The position numbers and the translations under genes are program-made. Below, piece by piece: positions 7,398-15,062 of a DNA stretch of 34,515 nt. How positions within the stretch are numbered: the first letter of the stretch is position 1; the number at the start of each line of letters is the position of its first letter. Below the pieces are notes generated by a model. That model was given only the letters and a program-made list of their open reading frames with translations, was not told the origin of the DNA and made no database searches. This stretch comes from SW-9-67-25 sp964623735 (GTDB lineage Archaea; Halobacteriota; Halobacteria; Halobacteriales; Haloarculaceae): positions 1 through 34,515 of the forward strand of contig CAZUVE010000013.1 in assembly GCA_964623735.1 (NCBI GenBank), written 5' to 3'.

Positions 7398-8699
7398 ATG
7401 CTCCCGGCCCTGGTCGTCGCGGACGACCTGACCGGCGCCTGCGACACGGGACACGAGTTCGCCGCGCGCGGATACGGGACGCGGGTCGCCCTGGCCCCCC
7501 CGGGCGACCCGGACGGGGCAGACGTGCTGGTCGTGGACACGGACAGCCGTTACACACCGGCCGAAGCGGCCGCCGAGTCGGTCCGGGCGGCTGTCGGCGC
7601 CCACCGGGCGGCGACCGTCTACAAGAAGGTCGACTCGACGCTCCGCGGGAACGTCGCCAGCGAGGTCGACGCCGCCCTCTCGGCGGTCATAGAGCGGCGT
7701 CGGGCCGACGGGGACGCCGGCGGCGCGGTCGGGGGATTCGCCGTCGTTGCACCCGCCTCGCCCGCGACCGGCCGGACGACGGCCTGCGGGTACCACCTCG
7801 TGGATGGGAGCCTGGTCACCGAGACCGATCCCGGACGCGATCCGGAGAAGGGGCCCGCGAGCGCGTCACTGCCGGACCTGTTCGCCGATGTCTCCCTGCC
7901 CGTCCACCACCTCGGGATCGACGCCGTGGCGAGCGGACCGGCCGCCGTCGCGGAGGCGCTCCGCGTACAGGCCGGCGAAGCACGGATCGTCACGGCCGAC
8001 GCGACCCACGAGGCCCACCTGTCGGCACTCGCGGCCGGGACTGGCCGGGTCGACGAACCCGCGGTCTCAGTCGGGAGCGCCGGGCTCGCCGGACGCGTGG
8101 CGGTGCCCGGCGAACCCGGGGACGGGCCGCCCGACGTCTCGCCGCCCGCGGGCGCGGACAGCGTTCTCGGCGTCGCCGGGAGCGTCGCGCCACAGACGCT
8201 CGCGGCGCTTGCGGCTGTTCCGGACGCCGCGGTGGTCGCACTCGATCCCGAGGCGGCAGTCGCGGATCCGGACGGGACCACCCGCCGGGCCGCCGAGCGC
8301 GGCCGAGAGACACTCGAGCGCGAGGGACGGGCGGTTCTGACGGCGGCGACGGATCGCTCGGCGGTCGACCGGGCAGTGTCGGCCGGGCGAACAGAGGGGC
8401 TGTCGTCGCGCGAAACCCGCGACCGCGTCGCCGCGGCACTGGCGGGAGCTGCCGCGGACATCGCCAGGGCGGGCCAGCCGGCCGGCCTGTTTCTCACGGG
8501 CGGCGACACGGCTGTCGCGGTCCTCGACGCGCTCGGGGCCGACGCGATCGCGCTGTCCGGCGAGGCCGTCGAGGCCGGCGTCCCGCTCGGCGCGGTCGCG
8601 GGCGGGACCGCGGACGGAACGGCACTGATCACGAAGGCTGGCGCGTTCGGCGGCCCGGAGACAGTCGTTAACTGTCTCGACTGTCTACGGGAGCTATGA
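7398..8699 (+). CDS. Four-carbon acid sugar kinase family protein (DUF1537)
   Basis: A protein of 433 aa, typical for the family. The N-terminal substrate domain has ADDLTGACDTG (residues 8-18) and KKVDSTLRGN (76-85). The C-terminal nucleotide domain has LTGGDTA and a final KAGAFGG motif. Characterised DUF1537 kinases phosphorylate D-threonate, D-erythronate, or 3-oxo-tetronates at O4 using ATP. The directly following PdxA2-like gene overlaps its stop (ATGA at 8696-8699), the arrangement of the D-threonate route (DtnK-PdxA2) ending in DHAP and CO2. The preceding aldolase would instead suit an OtnK role. A longer in-frame ORF begins inside the aldolase gene; ATG 7398 removes the overlap. Confidence 0.88.
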   Translation: MLPALVVADDLTGACDTGHEFAARGYGTRVALAPPGDPDGADVLVVDTDSRYTPAEAAAESVRAAVGAHRAATVYKKVDSTLRGNVASEVDAALSAVIERRRADGDAGGAVGGFAVVAPASPATGRTTACGYHLVDGSLVTETDPGRDPEKGPASASLPDLFADVSLPVHHLGIDAVASGPAAVAEALRVQAGEARIVTADATHEAHLSALAAGTGRVDEPAVSVGSAGLAGRVAVPGEPGDGPPDVSPPAGADSVLGVAGSVAPQTLAALAAVPDAAVVALDPEAAVADPDGTTRRAAERGRETLEREGRAVLTAATDRSAVDRAVSAGRTEGLSSRETRDRVAAALAGAAADIARAGQPAGLFLTGGDTAVAVLDALGADAIALSGEAVEAGVPLGAVAGGTADGTALITKAGAFGGPETVVNCLDCLREL

Positions 8700-9781
8700 G
8701 CGAGTCGAGGCAATCGCGGCCGCTGGTCGGGGTCACGATGGGCGATCCGGCCGGTATCGGCCCGGAAGTGATCGTGAAGGGTCACCGGGAGGCGAGCGAG
8801 CACGCGAGGGTCGTCGTGGTCGGCGACGCGGACGTCCTCAGTGCGGCGGTCGATCTCTGCGGGCTCGACCTCGAGGTCCGGTCCGCAGGGGAGTCCGCCG
8901 GCGCGACGGACGACCCGGCGATTGTCGACGTCCTCGACCTCGACCGGATCGACGCGGGGACCCTGGAGCGGGGCGTCGTCGAGGAGTCGTACGGCCGGGC
9001 GAGCCTCGCGTACGTCGAGCGCGCGATCGACCTCGCAATCGAGGGTGAGATCGCCGCCATGGCGACGGCGCCGATCAACAAGCAGTCGACAGGGCTGGCC
9101 GGCAGCGACCACGCCGGCCACACCGGGTTGCTTGCCGAACGCACCGGGACGGACCGCTACTCGATGCTGCTGATCGAGGACCCGCTGCGGGTGAGCCACG
9201 TCAGCACGCACGTCCCGCTGCCGGAGGCCTGCGACCTCGTCACCGAGGAGAGCGTCCTGGAGACGATCCGGGTGACCGACAGTGCCCTGCGGGAACTCGG
9301 AATCGCCGACCCGACGGTGGCCGTGGCGGGGCTGAACCCCCACGCCGGCGACGGGGGCCTCCTGGGTGACACCGACAGCGAGGCCATCGCGCCGGCCGTC
9401 GAGCGTGCCCGGTCGGAGGGGATCGACGCCGCCGGCCCCGAGTCCCCCGACACCGTCTACGTCCAGGCCGCCGGCGGCGCCTACGACTGTGTCGTCTCCA
9501 TGTACCACGACCAGGGCCACATCCCGATCAAGATGCTCGGCTTCGCGGGCGGTGAGGCCGTCAGCGGGGTGAACGTCACCATCGGGCTGCCGATTGTCCG
9601 CACCAGCGTCGACCACGGCACGGCCTTCGACATCGCCGGCGAGGGTGTCGCCTCCGCGACGAGCCTCGTCGAGGCCGTCGAGGTCGCCGCGGAGATGGCG
9701 GCGACGCGTACCGACAACGCAGCCGCCGACCCGGGATCGGGGACCGCCGCGGAACAGCCGGGGGTGGACGGGGAACCATGA
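8696..9781 (+). CDS. pdxA2: PdxA family dehydrogenase, probable PdxA2 (4-phospho-threonate/erythronate)
   Basis: A protein of 361 aa with the GDPAGIGPE motif at residues 16-24. The three metal ligands of PdxA are conserved: His172 in THVPL, His216 in NPHAG and His271 in YHDQG; VDHGTAFD near 305-312 is also kept. True PdxA oxidises 4-phosphohydroxy-L-threonine for pyridoxal phosphate synthesis. Archaea generally make PLP by the PdxS/PdxT route, and this gene is coupled to a DUF1537 kinase, so the catabolic PdxA2 reaction is more likely: oxidative decarboxylation of D-threonate (or D-erythronate) 4-phosphate to DHAP. The last 30 residues are a low-complexity tail. It overlaps both neighbours by ATGA. 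Confidence 0.85.
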   Translation: MSESRQSRPLVGVTMGDPAGIGPEVIVKGHREASEHARVVVVGDADVLSAAVDLCGLDLEVRSAGESAGATDDPAIVDVLDLDRIDAGTLERGVVEESYGRASLAYVERAIDLAIEGEIAAMATAPINKQSTGLAGSDHAGHTGLLAERTGTDRYSMLLIEDPLRVSHVSTHVPLPEACDLVTEESVLETIRVTDSALRELGIADPTVAVAGLNPHAGDGGLLGDTDSEAIAPAVERARSEGIDAAGPESPDTVYVQAAGGAYDCVVSMYHDQGHIPIKMLGFAGGEAVSGVNVTIGLPIVRTSVDHGTAFDIAGEGVASATSLVEAVEVAAEMAATRTDNAAADPGSGTAAEQPGVDGEP

Positions 9782-11100
9782 CCGTCGAGTTTCCAGACGC
9801 CGGCGCGCTCCGGACCGCGAGCGACGTGAGCCTCGACGACTACCCGCGTTTCGCCACGGCCCGCCGGCACCGCAGCCTCGACCACGTCGAGGACGTCGCG
9901 GCCGCTGCGCGGGAGGCGGTGGACGCCCTCCCGCTGGGCGGACTCCCGCGCGGCGCGGAGGTCGCAGTCACCGCGGGGAGCCGGGGCATCGGGGACATGC
10001 CGGCTGTCACGGCCGCGGTCGTCGAGGACCTCAAGTACCGCGGGCTGGAGCCGTTTGTCCTGCCGGCGATGGGGAGCCACGGCGGCGCGACCGCCGAGGG
10101 CCAGCGCGAGACCCTGGAGGCGCTGGGGTTCACCGAGACGACGATGGGCTGCGAGATCCGCTCGTCGATGGCCGTCCGGGCCGTCGGCGAGGACGCGATG
10201 GGCCGGTCGGTCTACGTCGCCGAGGACGCCCTCGCGGCGGACGCGGTGGTCCTCGCCAACCGCGTGAAGCCACACACCGACTTCTCGGGACCCGTCGAGA
10301 GCGGCCTCTGCAAGATGGCGGTGGTCGGCCTCGGGAAACACCGCGGCGCGGAGTCGCTGCACAACGCCGGACTGGCAGCCGACTTCGACGAGGTGATCGT
10401 GGACCGGACCCGCGTGGTCCTCGAGGCGGCCGACGTCGTCGGCGGGATCGCCCTCGTCGAGGACGCACACGAACGGGCGACGGTGATCGAGGGTATCCCT
10501 GCCGGCGCCATTCTCGACCGCGAGCCCGACCTCCTGGAGCGGGCCTACGAGGAGTTGCCGACACTCCCGGTCGACGACCTCGACCTGTTGATCGTCGACG
10601 AACTCGGCAAGGACATCTCCGGCACGGGGATGGACACCAACGTCCTCGGGCGCTACCGGTTCTACGGGGAGAGAGAGCCCGAGACCCCGGAGATCACCCG
10701 CGTCTACGTCAGGTCCGTGACCGACGCCTCGCACGGGAACGCGCTGGGCGTCGGCCTCGCAGACTTCGCCCGGCGCGACCTCGTGGAGGCCATCGACTTC
10801 GAGGACACGTACGTCAACATCGCCACCAGCGGCGAGCCCGAGCGCTCGAAGATCCCCTTCGTCGTGCCGGACGACCGGACCGCGCTGACGGTCATCCCCT
10901 CGACGCTCGGGCTGGCCGACCTCTCGGAGGTACGCGCCGCGCGGATTCCGAACACGCTCGATCCCGACGACCTCGTCGTCTCCGAGCCGGTCGCGCACGA
11001 ACTCGAGGACAGGGGTGACGTCACCGTCGGCCCGCTGGAGCCTCTCGCAATCGAGGACGGACGCCTCCCGCCGGCGCCCTATCCCGACAGCCGACACTGA
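9778..11100 (+). CDS. LarA-like racemase/epimerase (lactate racemase domain, DUF2088)
   Basis: A protein of 440 aa, close to LarA length. The N-terminal domain has PAMGSHGGAT with His101, corresponding to the catalytic His of LarA. The segment NRVKPHTDFSG...ESGLCKM provides His166 and Lys179, placed like the LarA residues that bind the nickel-pincer nucleotide; His188 or His195 follow. LarA-family enzymes invert the alpha carbon of 2-hydroxyacids by hydride transfer. With DUF1537 kinase and PdxA2 upstream (ATGA overlap), an attractive role is C2 epimerisation of a tetronate such as D-erythronate to D-threonate. That is inference. The cofactor genes larB, larC and larE are not in the window. 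Alignment of catalytic residues was done by eye. Confidence 0.75.
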   Translation: MTVEFPDAGALRTASDVSLDDYPRFATARRHRSLDHVEDVAAAAREAVDALPLGGLPRGAEVAVTAGSRGIGDMPAVTAAVVEDLKYRGLEPFVLPAMGSHGGATAEGQRETLEALGFTETTMGCEIRSSMAVRAVGEDAMGRSVYVAEDALAADAVVLANRVKPHTDFSGPVESGLCKMAVVGLGKHRGAESLHNAGLAADFDEVIVDRTRVVLEAADVVGGIALVEDAHERATVIEGIPAGAILDREPDLLERAYEELPTLPVDDLDLLIVDELGKDISGTGMDTNVLGRYRFYGEREPETPEITRVYVRSVTDASHGNALGVGLADFARRDLVEAIDFEDTYVNIATSGEPERSKIPFVVPDDRTALTVIPSTLGLADLSEVRAARIPNTLDPDDLVVSEPVAHELEDRGDVTVGPLEPLAIEDGRLPPAPYPDSRH

Positions 11101-11164
11101 CGGCTGTGCTCCTCGATTGCCCGCAGGGACGTGTCTCGCCGTTCGGATCGGCCGGTGTCCGGGG

Positions 11165-11926
11165 TCAGCCGATCGGCGTCGCCCGGGCCCGGCCCAGGAG
11201 GTACGCGGCCGAGGAGAGGACGTTCACGCCCGGGACCGCGGCGAGCGCCGTCCAGAACAGCGGACCGCCGTTCCAGTCGGTGTGCGTACGGCGGTGCCAG
11301 GCGTCGACGTACGTCGCGGCCGGCAGGCCGACGAGATTTGCGAGTAGCCAGACCGCGACGACCGGCACCGTGGAGACGCCGCCCAGCCCTGCGGCCGCCA
11401 GCAGGAAGACGAGAAGGTTCACCCCCAGTCCCGCCTCGACGCCGTAGACGCCGAGCGGGGACCCGCGGGGACCCTCGCCGGGCACGACCGGAACGTAGTG
11501 GCCGTCCTCGACCCCGAGGAGGACCGACTCGCCGTGGAGGTCAGCGAAGCGACCGGCCGGGATGCCCTTGAGTGCGAGCAGCCGCCCCAGGCGGTCGTCG
11601 GTCGGGTCGACGCCGAACTCGAAGTAGACGACCGCCGGTTCGTCGTCGACATCGAGTGACAGCGCGAGCGCCTCCTCCGACCGGATCTCGACCGGGTACG
11701 TCTCCGGGACTGCGGTCGCCGGGACCCGCTCGACGTCTACCGCCCGCCCCCGCACAGATCCCGACGCCGCACCCGTGGGGAGGGCCGCCTCGACCTCCAG
11801 GAACGACTCGGCGGCTCGGTCGACGTCCCCGGCGCCGGTCGAGGTGGTGTCCGCGGCCCCGTCGCCCGTGGTCGCTCCCTCCCCGGACGTGACTGCGGAC
11901 TCGATCTCCTCTGTCTCCTCGGTCAC
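11165..11926 (-). CDS. Haloarchaeal membrane protein of unknown function
   Basis: A protein of 253 aa from a GTG start at 11926, which lies about 29 nt from a TATA-like element (ACTAAACG, plus strand 11951-11958). The first 40 residues are acidic and Thr/Gly-rich. A soluble middle section (about 45-165) contains EPAVVYFEFGVDPTDDRLGRLLALKG and resembles no family I can name. Three hydrophobic helices follow (LGVNLLVFLLAAAGL, PVVAVWLLANLVGLPAA and TALAAVPGVNVLSSAAYLL), so the C-terminal third is membrane embedded. It is on the same strand as, and 112 bp downstream of, the LemA-GIDE pair. It ends convergently to the LarA-like gene. No function is assigned. Confidence 0.75.
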   Translation of the reverse strand: MTEETEEIESAVTSGEGATTGDGAADTTSTGAGDVDRAAESFLEVEAALPTGAASGSVRGRAVDVERVPATAVPETYPVEIRSEEALALSLDVDDEPAVVYFEFGVDPTDDRLGRLLALKGIPAGRFADLHGESVLLGVEDGHYVPVVPGEGPRGSPLGVYGVEAGLGVNLLVFLLAAAGLGGVSTVPVVAVWLLANLVGLPAATYVDAWHRRTHTDWNGGPLFWTALAAVPGVNVLSSAAYLLGRARATPIG

Positions 11927-12038
11927 GCGAGGGGGTTCGCCCGGCCCGCAACTAAACGTGTTGCCGGTCGTACTCCAGCCGTACGCCCGCGAGCAGGACC
12001 CCCGGATCGAGTCCCTCGGCAGGGCAGAGCCGGCAGTC

Positions 12039-12884
12039 TCAGACTGAGGTGAGCAGCAGGGCGAGACAGACCGCGCTGAGTGCCAGACCACCCACAATCT
12101 CGAGGGGCCCTCGCCACTCGTAGTAACTCTCGAGATCCTCTTCACTCCGGTCGGAGATCACGAACGTGTCGACTCCCTCCTCGCGGGTGACCGCGAGCAG
12201 GTCCTCCTGGCTCCCCGTTGTCCCCGCCGCGTCCCGCTGGACTGCACTCCCGAGGAGGTAGACGTCGCTCCCGGCGGGGAGGATACGCTGGGTGTAGCGC
12301 CGGCGCCTGTCGGTGAACCCGATCGCCTCGCTCGTTGCGAGATCGGTCAGCGCGTCCACGGGATCCGCAAAGACACTGGCGTCGTCGAACTGGCTGTCGT
12401 GGCTCTCGATGAACTCCCCGACCTCCGGGGGCGGCGAGTGCCCGCGGTCGACGGTGATCCGGCGCGTGTTCGCATCGGAGATCTCGAACGTCGGTTCCCC
12501 CCCGTCGGCCCTGACGAGGACCCGTCCGGTTCCGTCGTCCAGGCGGAAGGGCACTGACTGCGCCCCTCTCGCCACAGTCTCCCAGTCGTGATCGTCGTCG
12601 TCGGGGTCCTTGCGCCACTCTTCGACCTCCCAGTCGACGTGGAGGCACTCCTCGTCGGTGAAGGGCGCCTCGATTGTCCCGTCGTCGGGCTCTGCGACCC
12701 CCTCCAGTTCGGTGCGGCCGACCGCGATCGAGCGCACCTTCTCTGTCGGGGTGTCCTCGATGAGCCGCTTGGTCTGCCACTTCCCGAAGCCGTCGTAGAT
12801 CAGGTAGAGTCCGAGAAAGAAGCCGACAACCAGCGCCAGAAGCGAGTCGCCGTCGGAACTCGCCAGCAGTACCCCGCCGGTCAT
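12039..12884 (-). CDS. GIDE-domain membrane protein (MUL1/GIDE-like)
   Basis: A protein of 281 aa. A hydrophobic helix near residues 15-32 and another at the very C-terminus (IVGGLALSAVCLALLLT) bracket a soluble region. That region has the look of the GIDE domain: RSIAVGRTELEGVAEP, then ECLHVDWEVEEW, then FRLDDGTGRVLVRADG. In eukaryotes this domain precedes the RING finger of the mitochondrial E3 ligase MUL1. Here there is no RING and there are no paired cysteines, so an E3 ligase label, sometimes given to such proteins, is not supported. ATG overlaps the LemA stop (ATGA), giving the recurrent LemA-GIDE gene pair. A role in envelope stress or membrane quality control is inferred. Confidence 0.8.
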   Translation of the reverse strand: MTGGVLLASSDGDSLLALVVGFFLGLYLIYDGFGKWQTKRLIEDTPTEKVRSIAVGRTELEGVAEPDDGTIEAPFTDEECLHVDWEVEEWRKDPDDDDHDWETVARGAQSVPFRLDDGTGRVLVRADGGEPTFEISDANTRRITVDRGHSPPPEVGEFIESHDSQFDDASVFADPVDALTDLATSEAIGFTDRRRRYTQRILPAGSDVYLLGSAVQRDAAGTTGSQEDLLAVTREEGVDTFVISDRSEEDLESYYEWRGPLEIVGGLALSAVCLALLLTSV

Positions 12885-13465
12885 GCTCTCGCGCTGTCGA
12901 ACGCCTCGCCGACGTCGACGTCCTCGGTCTCTTCGGGGGAGGCCCGGAAGAGCTCCCGCTCCTCGAAGCCGAACTGGCGGGCGAAGACGACGTAGGGGAA
13001 CTGCGCGATGCGGGTGTTGTGCTGAGTGACAGCCTCGTTGTAGAACTCCCGGCGGTCGGCAATCTGGCCCTCGAGTTCGCTGACACGCGTCTGGAACTGT
13101 GTCATGTTCTCCTGGGATCGCAACTCGGGGTAGGCCTCGGCGCGAGCCTCGAAGTCCATCAGCGCCTGCCGGACCTGCTGATCCGCCTCGGCCTGCTCTC
13201 CTGGCGTCTCCGCCTTCGCGGCCGCCTCGCGGGCCTCGGTCAACCCCGTCAACACCCGCTCTTCCTGTTCCATGAACTCGCTGGCAGCGTCGACGAGTTT
13301 CCGTAGCTCGTCCTGGCGCTGTTTCAGGAGGACGTCGATGTTCTGCTTTGCCTGGTCGACCCGTTCCCGGAGGCTTACCAGCTGGTTGTAGACACTGACC
13401 GTGTAGGCCACCAAGAGCACGAGCACCACGAGCGCCACGAACCCGCCGACAACGAACAGGACCAT
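12881..13465 (-). CDS. lemA: LemA family protein
   Basis: A protein of 194 aa, typical for LemA. One N-terminal transmembrane helix (residues about 3-25) is followed by YNQLVSLRERVDQAKQNIDVLLKQR, the LemA signature, and helical coiled-coil stretches through about residue 150 with NMTQFQTRVSELEGQIADRREFYNEAV and FPYVVFARQFGF. LemA proteins are membrane-anchored and of unclear molecular role. ATG 13465 is chosen because a TATA-like element (TTTATTTG, 13490-13497 on the plus strand) sits 28 nt upstream; a longer in-frame ORF would run through that promoter. Confidence 0.9.
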   Translation of the reverse strand: MVLFVVGGFVALVVLVLLVAYTVSVYNQLVSLRERVDQAKQNIDVLLKQRQDELRKLVDAASEFMEQEERVLTGLTEAREAAAKAETPGEQAEADQQVRQALMDFEARAEAYPELRSQENMTQFQTRVSELEGQIADRREFYNEAVTQHNTRIAQFPYVVFARQFGFEERELFRASPEETEDVDVGEAFDSARA

Positions 13466-13489
13466 GGCATACGGTGGATTTGTCAGTAG

Positions 13490-13497
13490 TTTATTTG
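13490..13497 (-). promoter_or_regulatory. TATA box of lemA
   Basis: CAAATAAA on the minus strand, centred about 28 nt before the lemA ATG at 13465. This fixes the start and implies a leaderless lemA-GIDE transcript. Confidence 0.55.
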
Positions 13498-13535
13498 TTA
13501 CGGTGGACCGGCCGTCGACGGGGTCCCCGATAGGT

Positions 13536-13561
13536 ATTCGCCGGGTCGCGACGCGGCGAAT
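13536..13561. repeat. Inverted repeat between lemA and the VOC gene
   Basis: ATTCGCCG (13536-13543) and CGGCGAAT (13554-13561) can form an 8-bp stem with a 10-nt loop. It lies about 40 nt past the VOC stop and about 40 nt before the lemA TATA box. It could end the VOC transcript or bind a regulator of lemA. No T-tract follows, so a terminator call is weak. Confidence 0.35.
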
Positions 13562-13601
13562 GTTGTTACCCGTTCCGTCGACCAGTGTACAGCCGACAGT
13601 C

Positions 13602-14213
13602 TCACTCGACGCCGCCGGTCCCGCTGTCGGCCTCCGGCAGGTCGTACGGTTCGGGGTCCAGCCCGAGTTCTTCGAGGGCTGTCTGCATGTGTTCGTCCTC
13701 GGCGTACTGGGCACCCTCGTCCGTGCGGACGCGCTGGGCCGTCGCCAGTACCTCTCCCCGGCGGTCGTCCGGCATGTCGTACTTGTCCGCCGAGAGTTCG
13801 ATTATGAGGCCGTTGTTGTCGCGGGTGTACAGCGAGTGGAAGATACCCCGGTCGAAGACACTGTAGTCCTTGTCCGCCTCGTCGAGGGCCGCCATCACGT
13901 CCTCGTAGCGCTCGGGGTCGACGCTGAAACAGAGGTGGTGGACACCACCGACCCCCGGCCGGACGCCGCGGGCCGACTGGCGGTCGCCGTTGACGAAGAC
14001 CGTCAGGACGCGGCCGTCGCCGGTGTCGAAAAACAGGTGTGTCTGGTCGGGGTCGTCGAGGTTCGGCTGGCGCAACACGAGCGGCATCCCCAGCAGGTCG
14101 CGGTAGAATCCGATCGTGTCGGCGGCGTTGCTTCCCCAGATGGTGGCGTGGTCGGTGCCTGTCGTGTGGAACGGGCTGTCGGGCCGGTCGGCCGTCACAG
14201 GTTCGTTGCTCAC
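13602..14213 (-). CDS. VOC family protein (glyoxalase/extradiol dioxygenase fold)
   Basis: A protein of 203 aa from a GTG start. Paired beta-alpha-beta-beta-beta modules carry candidate metal ligands His22 (DHATIW), His92 or His93 (GVHHLCFSV) and Glu139 (GLIIELS), the H-H-E pattern of vicinal-oxygen-chelate enzymes. NNGLIIELS near the end of the core is diagnostic. Residues 145-203 form an acidic tail (ALEELGLDPEPYDLPEA). Substrate is unknown; glyoxalase, fosfomycin-type transferase and ring-cleaving dioxygenase all share the fold. GTG 14213 is 26 nt from GCATATAC (14236-14243), a TATA-like box on the minus strand, which decides the start. Confidence 0.85.
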   Translation of the reverse strand: MSNEPVTADRPDSPFHTTGTDHATIWGSNAADTIGFYRDLLGMPLVLRQPNLDDPDQTHLFFDTGDGRVLTVFVNGDRQSARGVRPGVGGVHHLCFSVDPERYEDVMAALDEADKDYSVFDRGIFHSLYTRDNNGLIIELSADKYDMPDDRRGEVLATAQRVRTDEGAQYAEDEHMQTALEELGLDPEPYDLPEADSGTGGVE

Positions 14214-14235
14214 GTCTCACATAGTCGCTCTGGGG

Positions 14236-14243
14236 GCATATAC
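14236..14243 (-). promoter_or_regulatory. TATA box of the VOC gene
   Basis: GTATATGC on the minus strand, about 26 nt before the GTG start at 14213. It lies in the 101-bp space shared with the divergent rhomboid gene. Confidence 0.55.
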
Positions 14244-14314
14244 CTGCCGAGTCCCGTGATGACCCGCGACACACCCGACACGGGAGTTTTGTGTCTCCGG
14301 CCCGGAAATCAGGT

Positions 14315-14932
14315 ATGCGCTTTCGGGGCCGTCCGGTTCTCCAGACACTCGCGGCCATCGGCGTCGTCTTCCTCGTCCAGCAGGTGACGGGGCTGCTCGG
14401 CGGTCTCCAGTACGTGCTGTTCGTCCTGGACGCGACAGTCGCCGTGCGCCCGTGGGCCGCCGTGACACACGTCTACGCCCACGCGAGCGTGGGCCACCTG
14501 CTCGCGAACGTCGTCGCGCTCGCGCTCGGCGGGCCGCTGGTCGCCCGGCGGACCTCGACGCTCCGGTTCCACGCCTTCTTCGTGACGACCGGCGTCCTCG
14601 CGGGCCTCGCGGAGGTGTTCCTGGGCGCGTTCGCGGGCCCGCCGTCGGGTGTCGTTGGCGCCAGCGGCGCCATCTTCGGGCTCTTCGGGTACCTGCTGAC
14701 CGGCAACCCGGTCGCCGCGGGTCTGCTCGACCGGCTGAACCTCTCCTCGCGTGCGCAACTGGCCCTGTTCGCCGCCGTGGCCGTGCTAGTCACGCTGGCG
14801 ACGGCCTCGCCGCGCGCAGCCCTGATCGGTCACGGGGTCGGGTTCGGCCTCGGGCTGGTCGCCGGCCGCTCGCGGGTGCTCGACGTGCGATCCCGGCGAC
14901 GGACTGCGCCCGGGGTCGAAACAGGCCGGTGA
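14315..14932 (+). CDS. Rhomboid family intramembrane serine protease
   Basis: A protein of 205 aa with about six transmembrane helices. The catalytic dyad is present: Ser117 in GASG (115-118) and His173 in IGHGVGFGLG. The structural His56, His61 and Asn65 (HxxxxHxxxN) are also kept, so the protease looks active. It would cleave transmembrane helices of partner proteins inside the membrane; the substrate is unknown. Length is that of the minimal six-helix rhomboid core without extra domains. ATG 14315 is preferred over a GTG at 14291, which would add eight residues. Confidence 0.88.
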   Translation: MRFRGRPVLQTLAAIGVVFLVQQVTGLLGGLQYVLFVLDATVAVRPWAAVTHVYAHASVGHLLANVVALALGGPLVARRTSTLRFHAFFVTTGVLAGLAEVFLGAFAGPPSGVVGASGAIFGLFGYLLTGNPVAAGLLDRLNLSSRAQLALFAAVAVLVTLATASPRAALIGHGVGFGLGLVAGRSRVLDVRSRRRTAPGVETGR

Positions 14933-15062
14933 CCGGCTCCGAACCCCAACCCGGGAACCGACGCGCGGTGCAGTTCCAGCCCCCGCCTGTCGACGGAGAG
15001 CGCGTCTCCGCGCCCGGTCCGACGGTCCAGACCGGGAGACAGCTCCAGGGGTCCGGACGGGG

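Noticed and set aside
12039..12884. Label as an E3 ubiquitin ligase
   Set aside because: No RING finger or paired cysteines; only the GIDE-type domain is shared.
13536..13561. Hairpin as a factor-independent terminator
   Set aside because: No T-tract follows on either strand, which archaeal termination normally needs.
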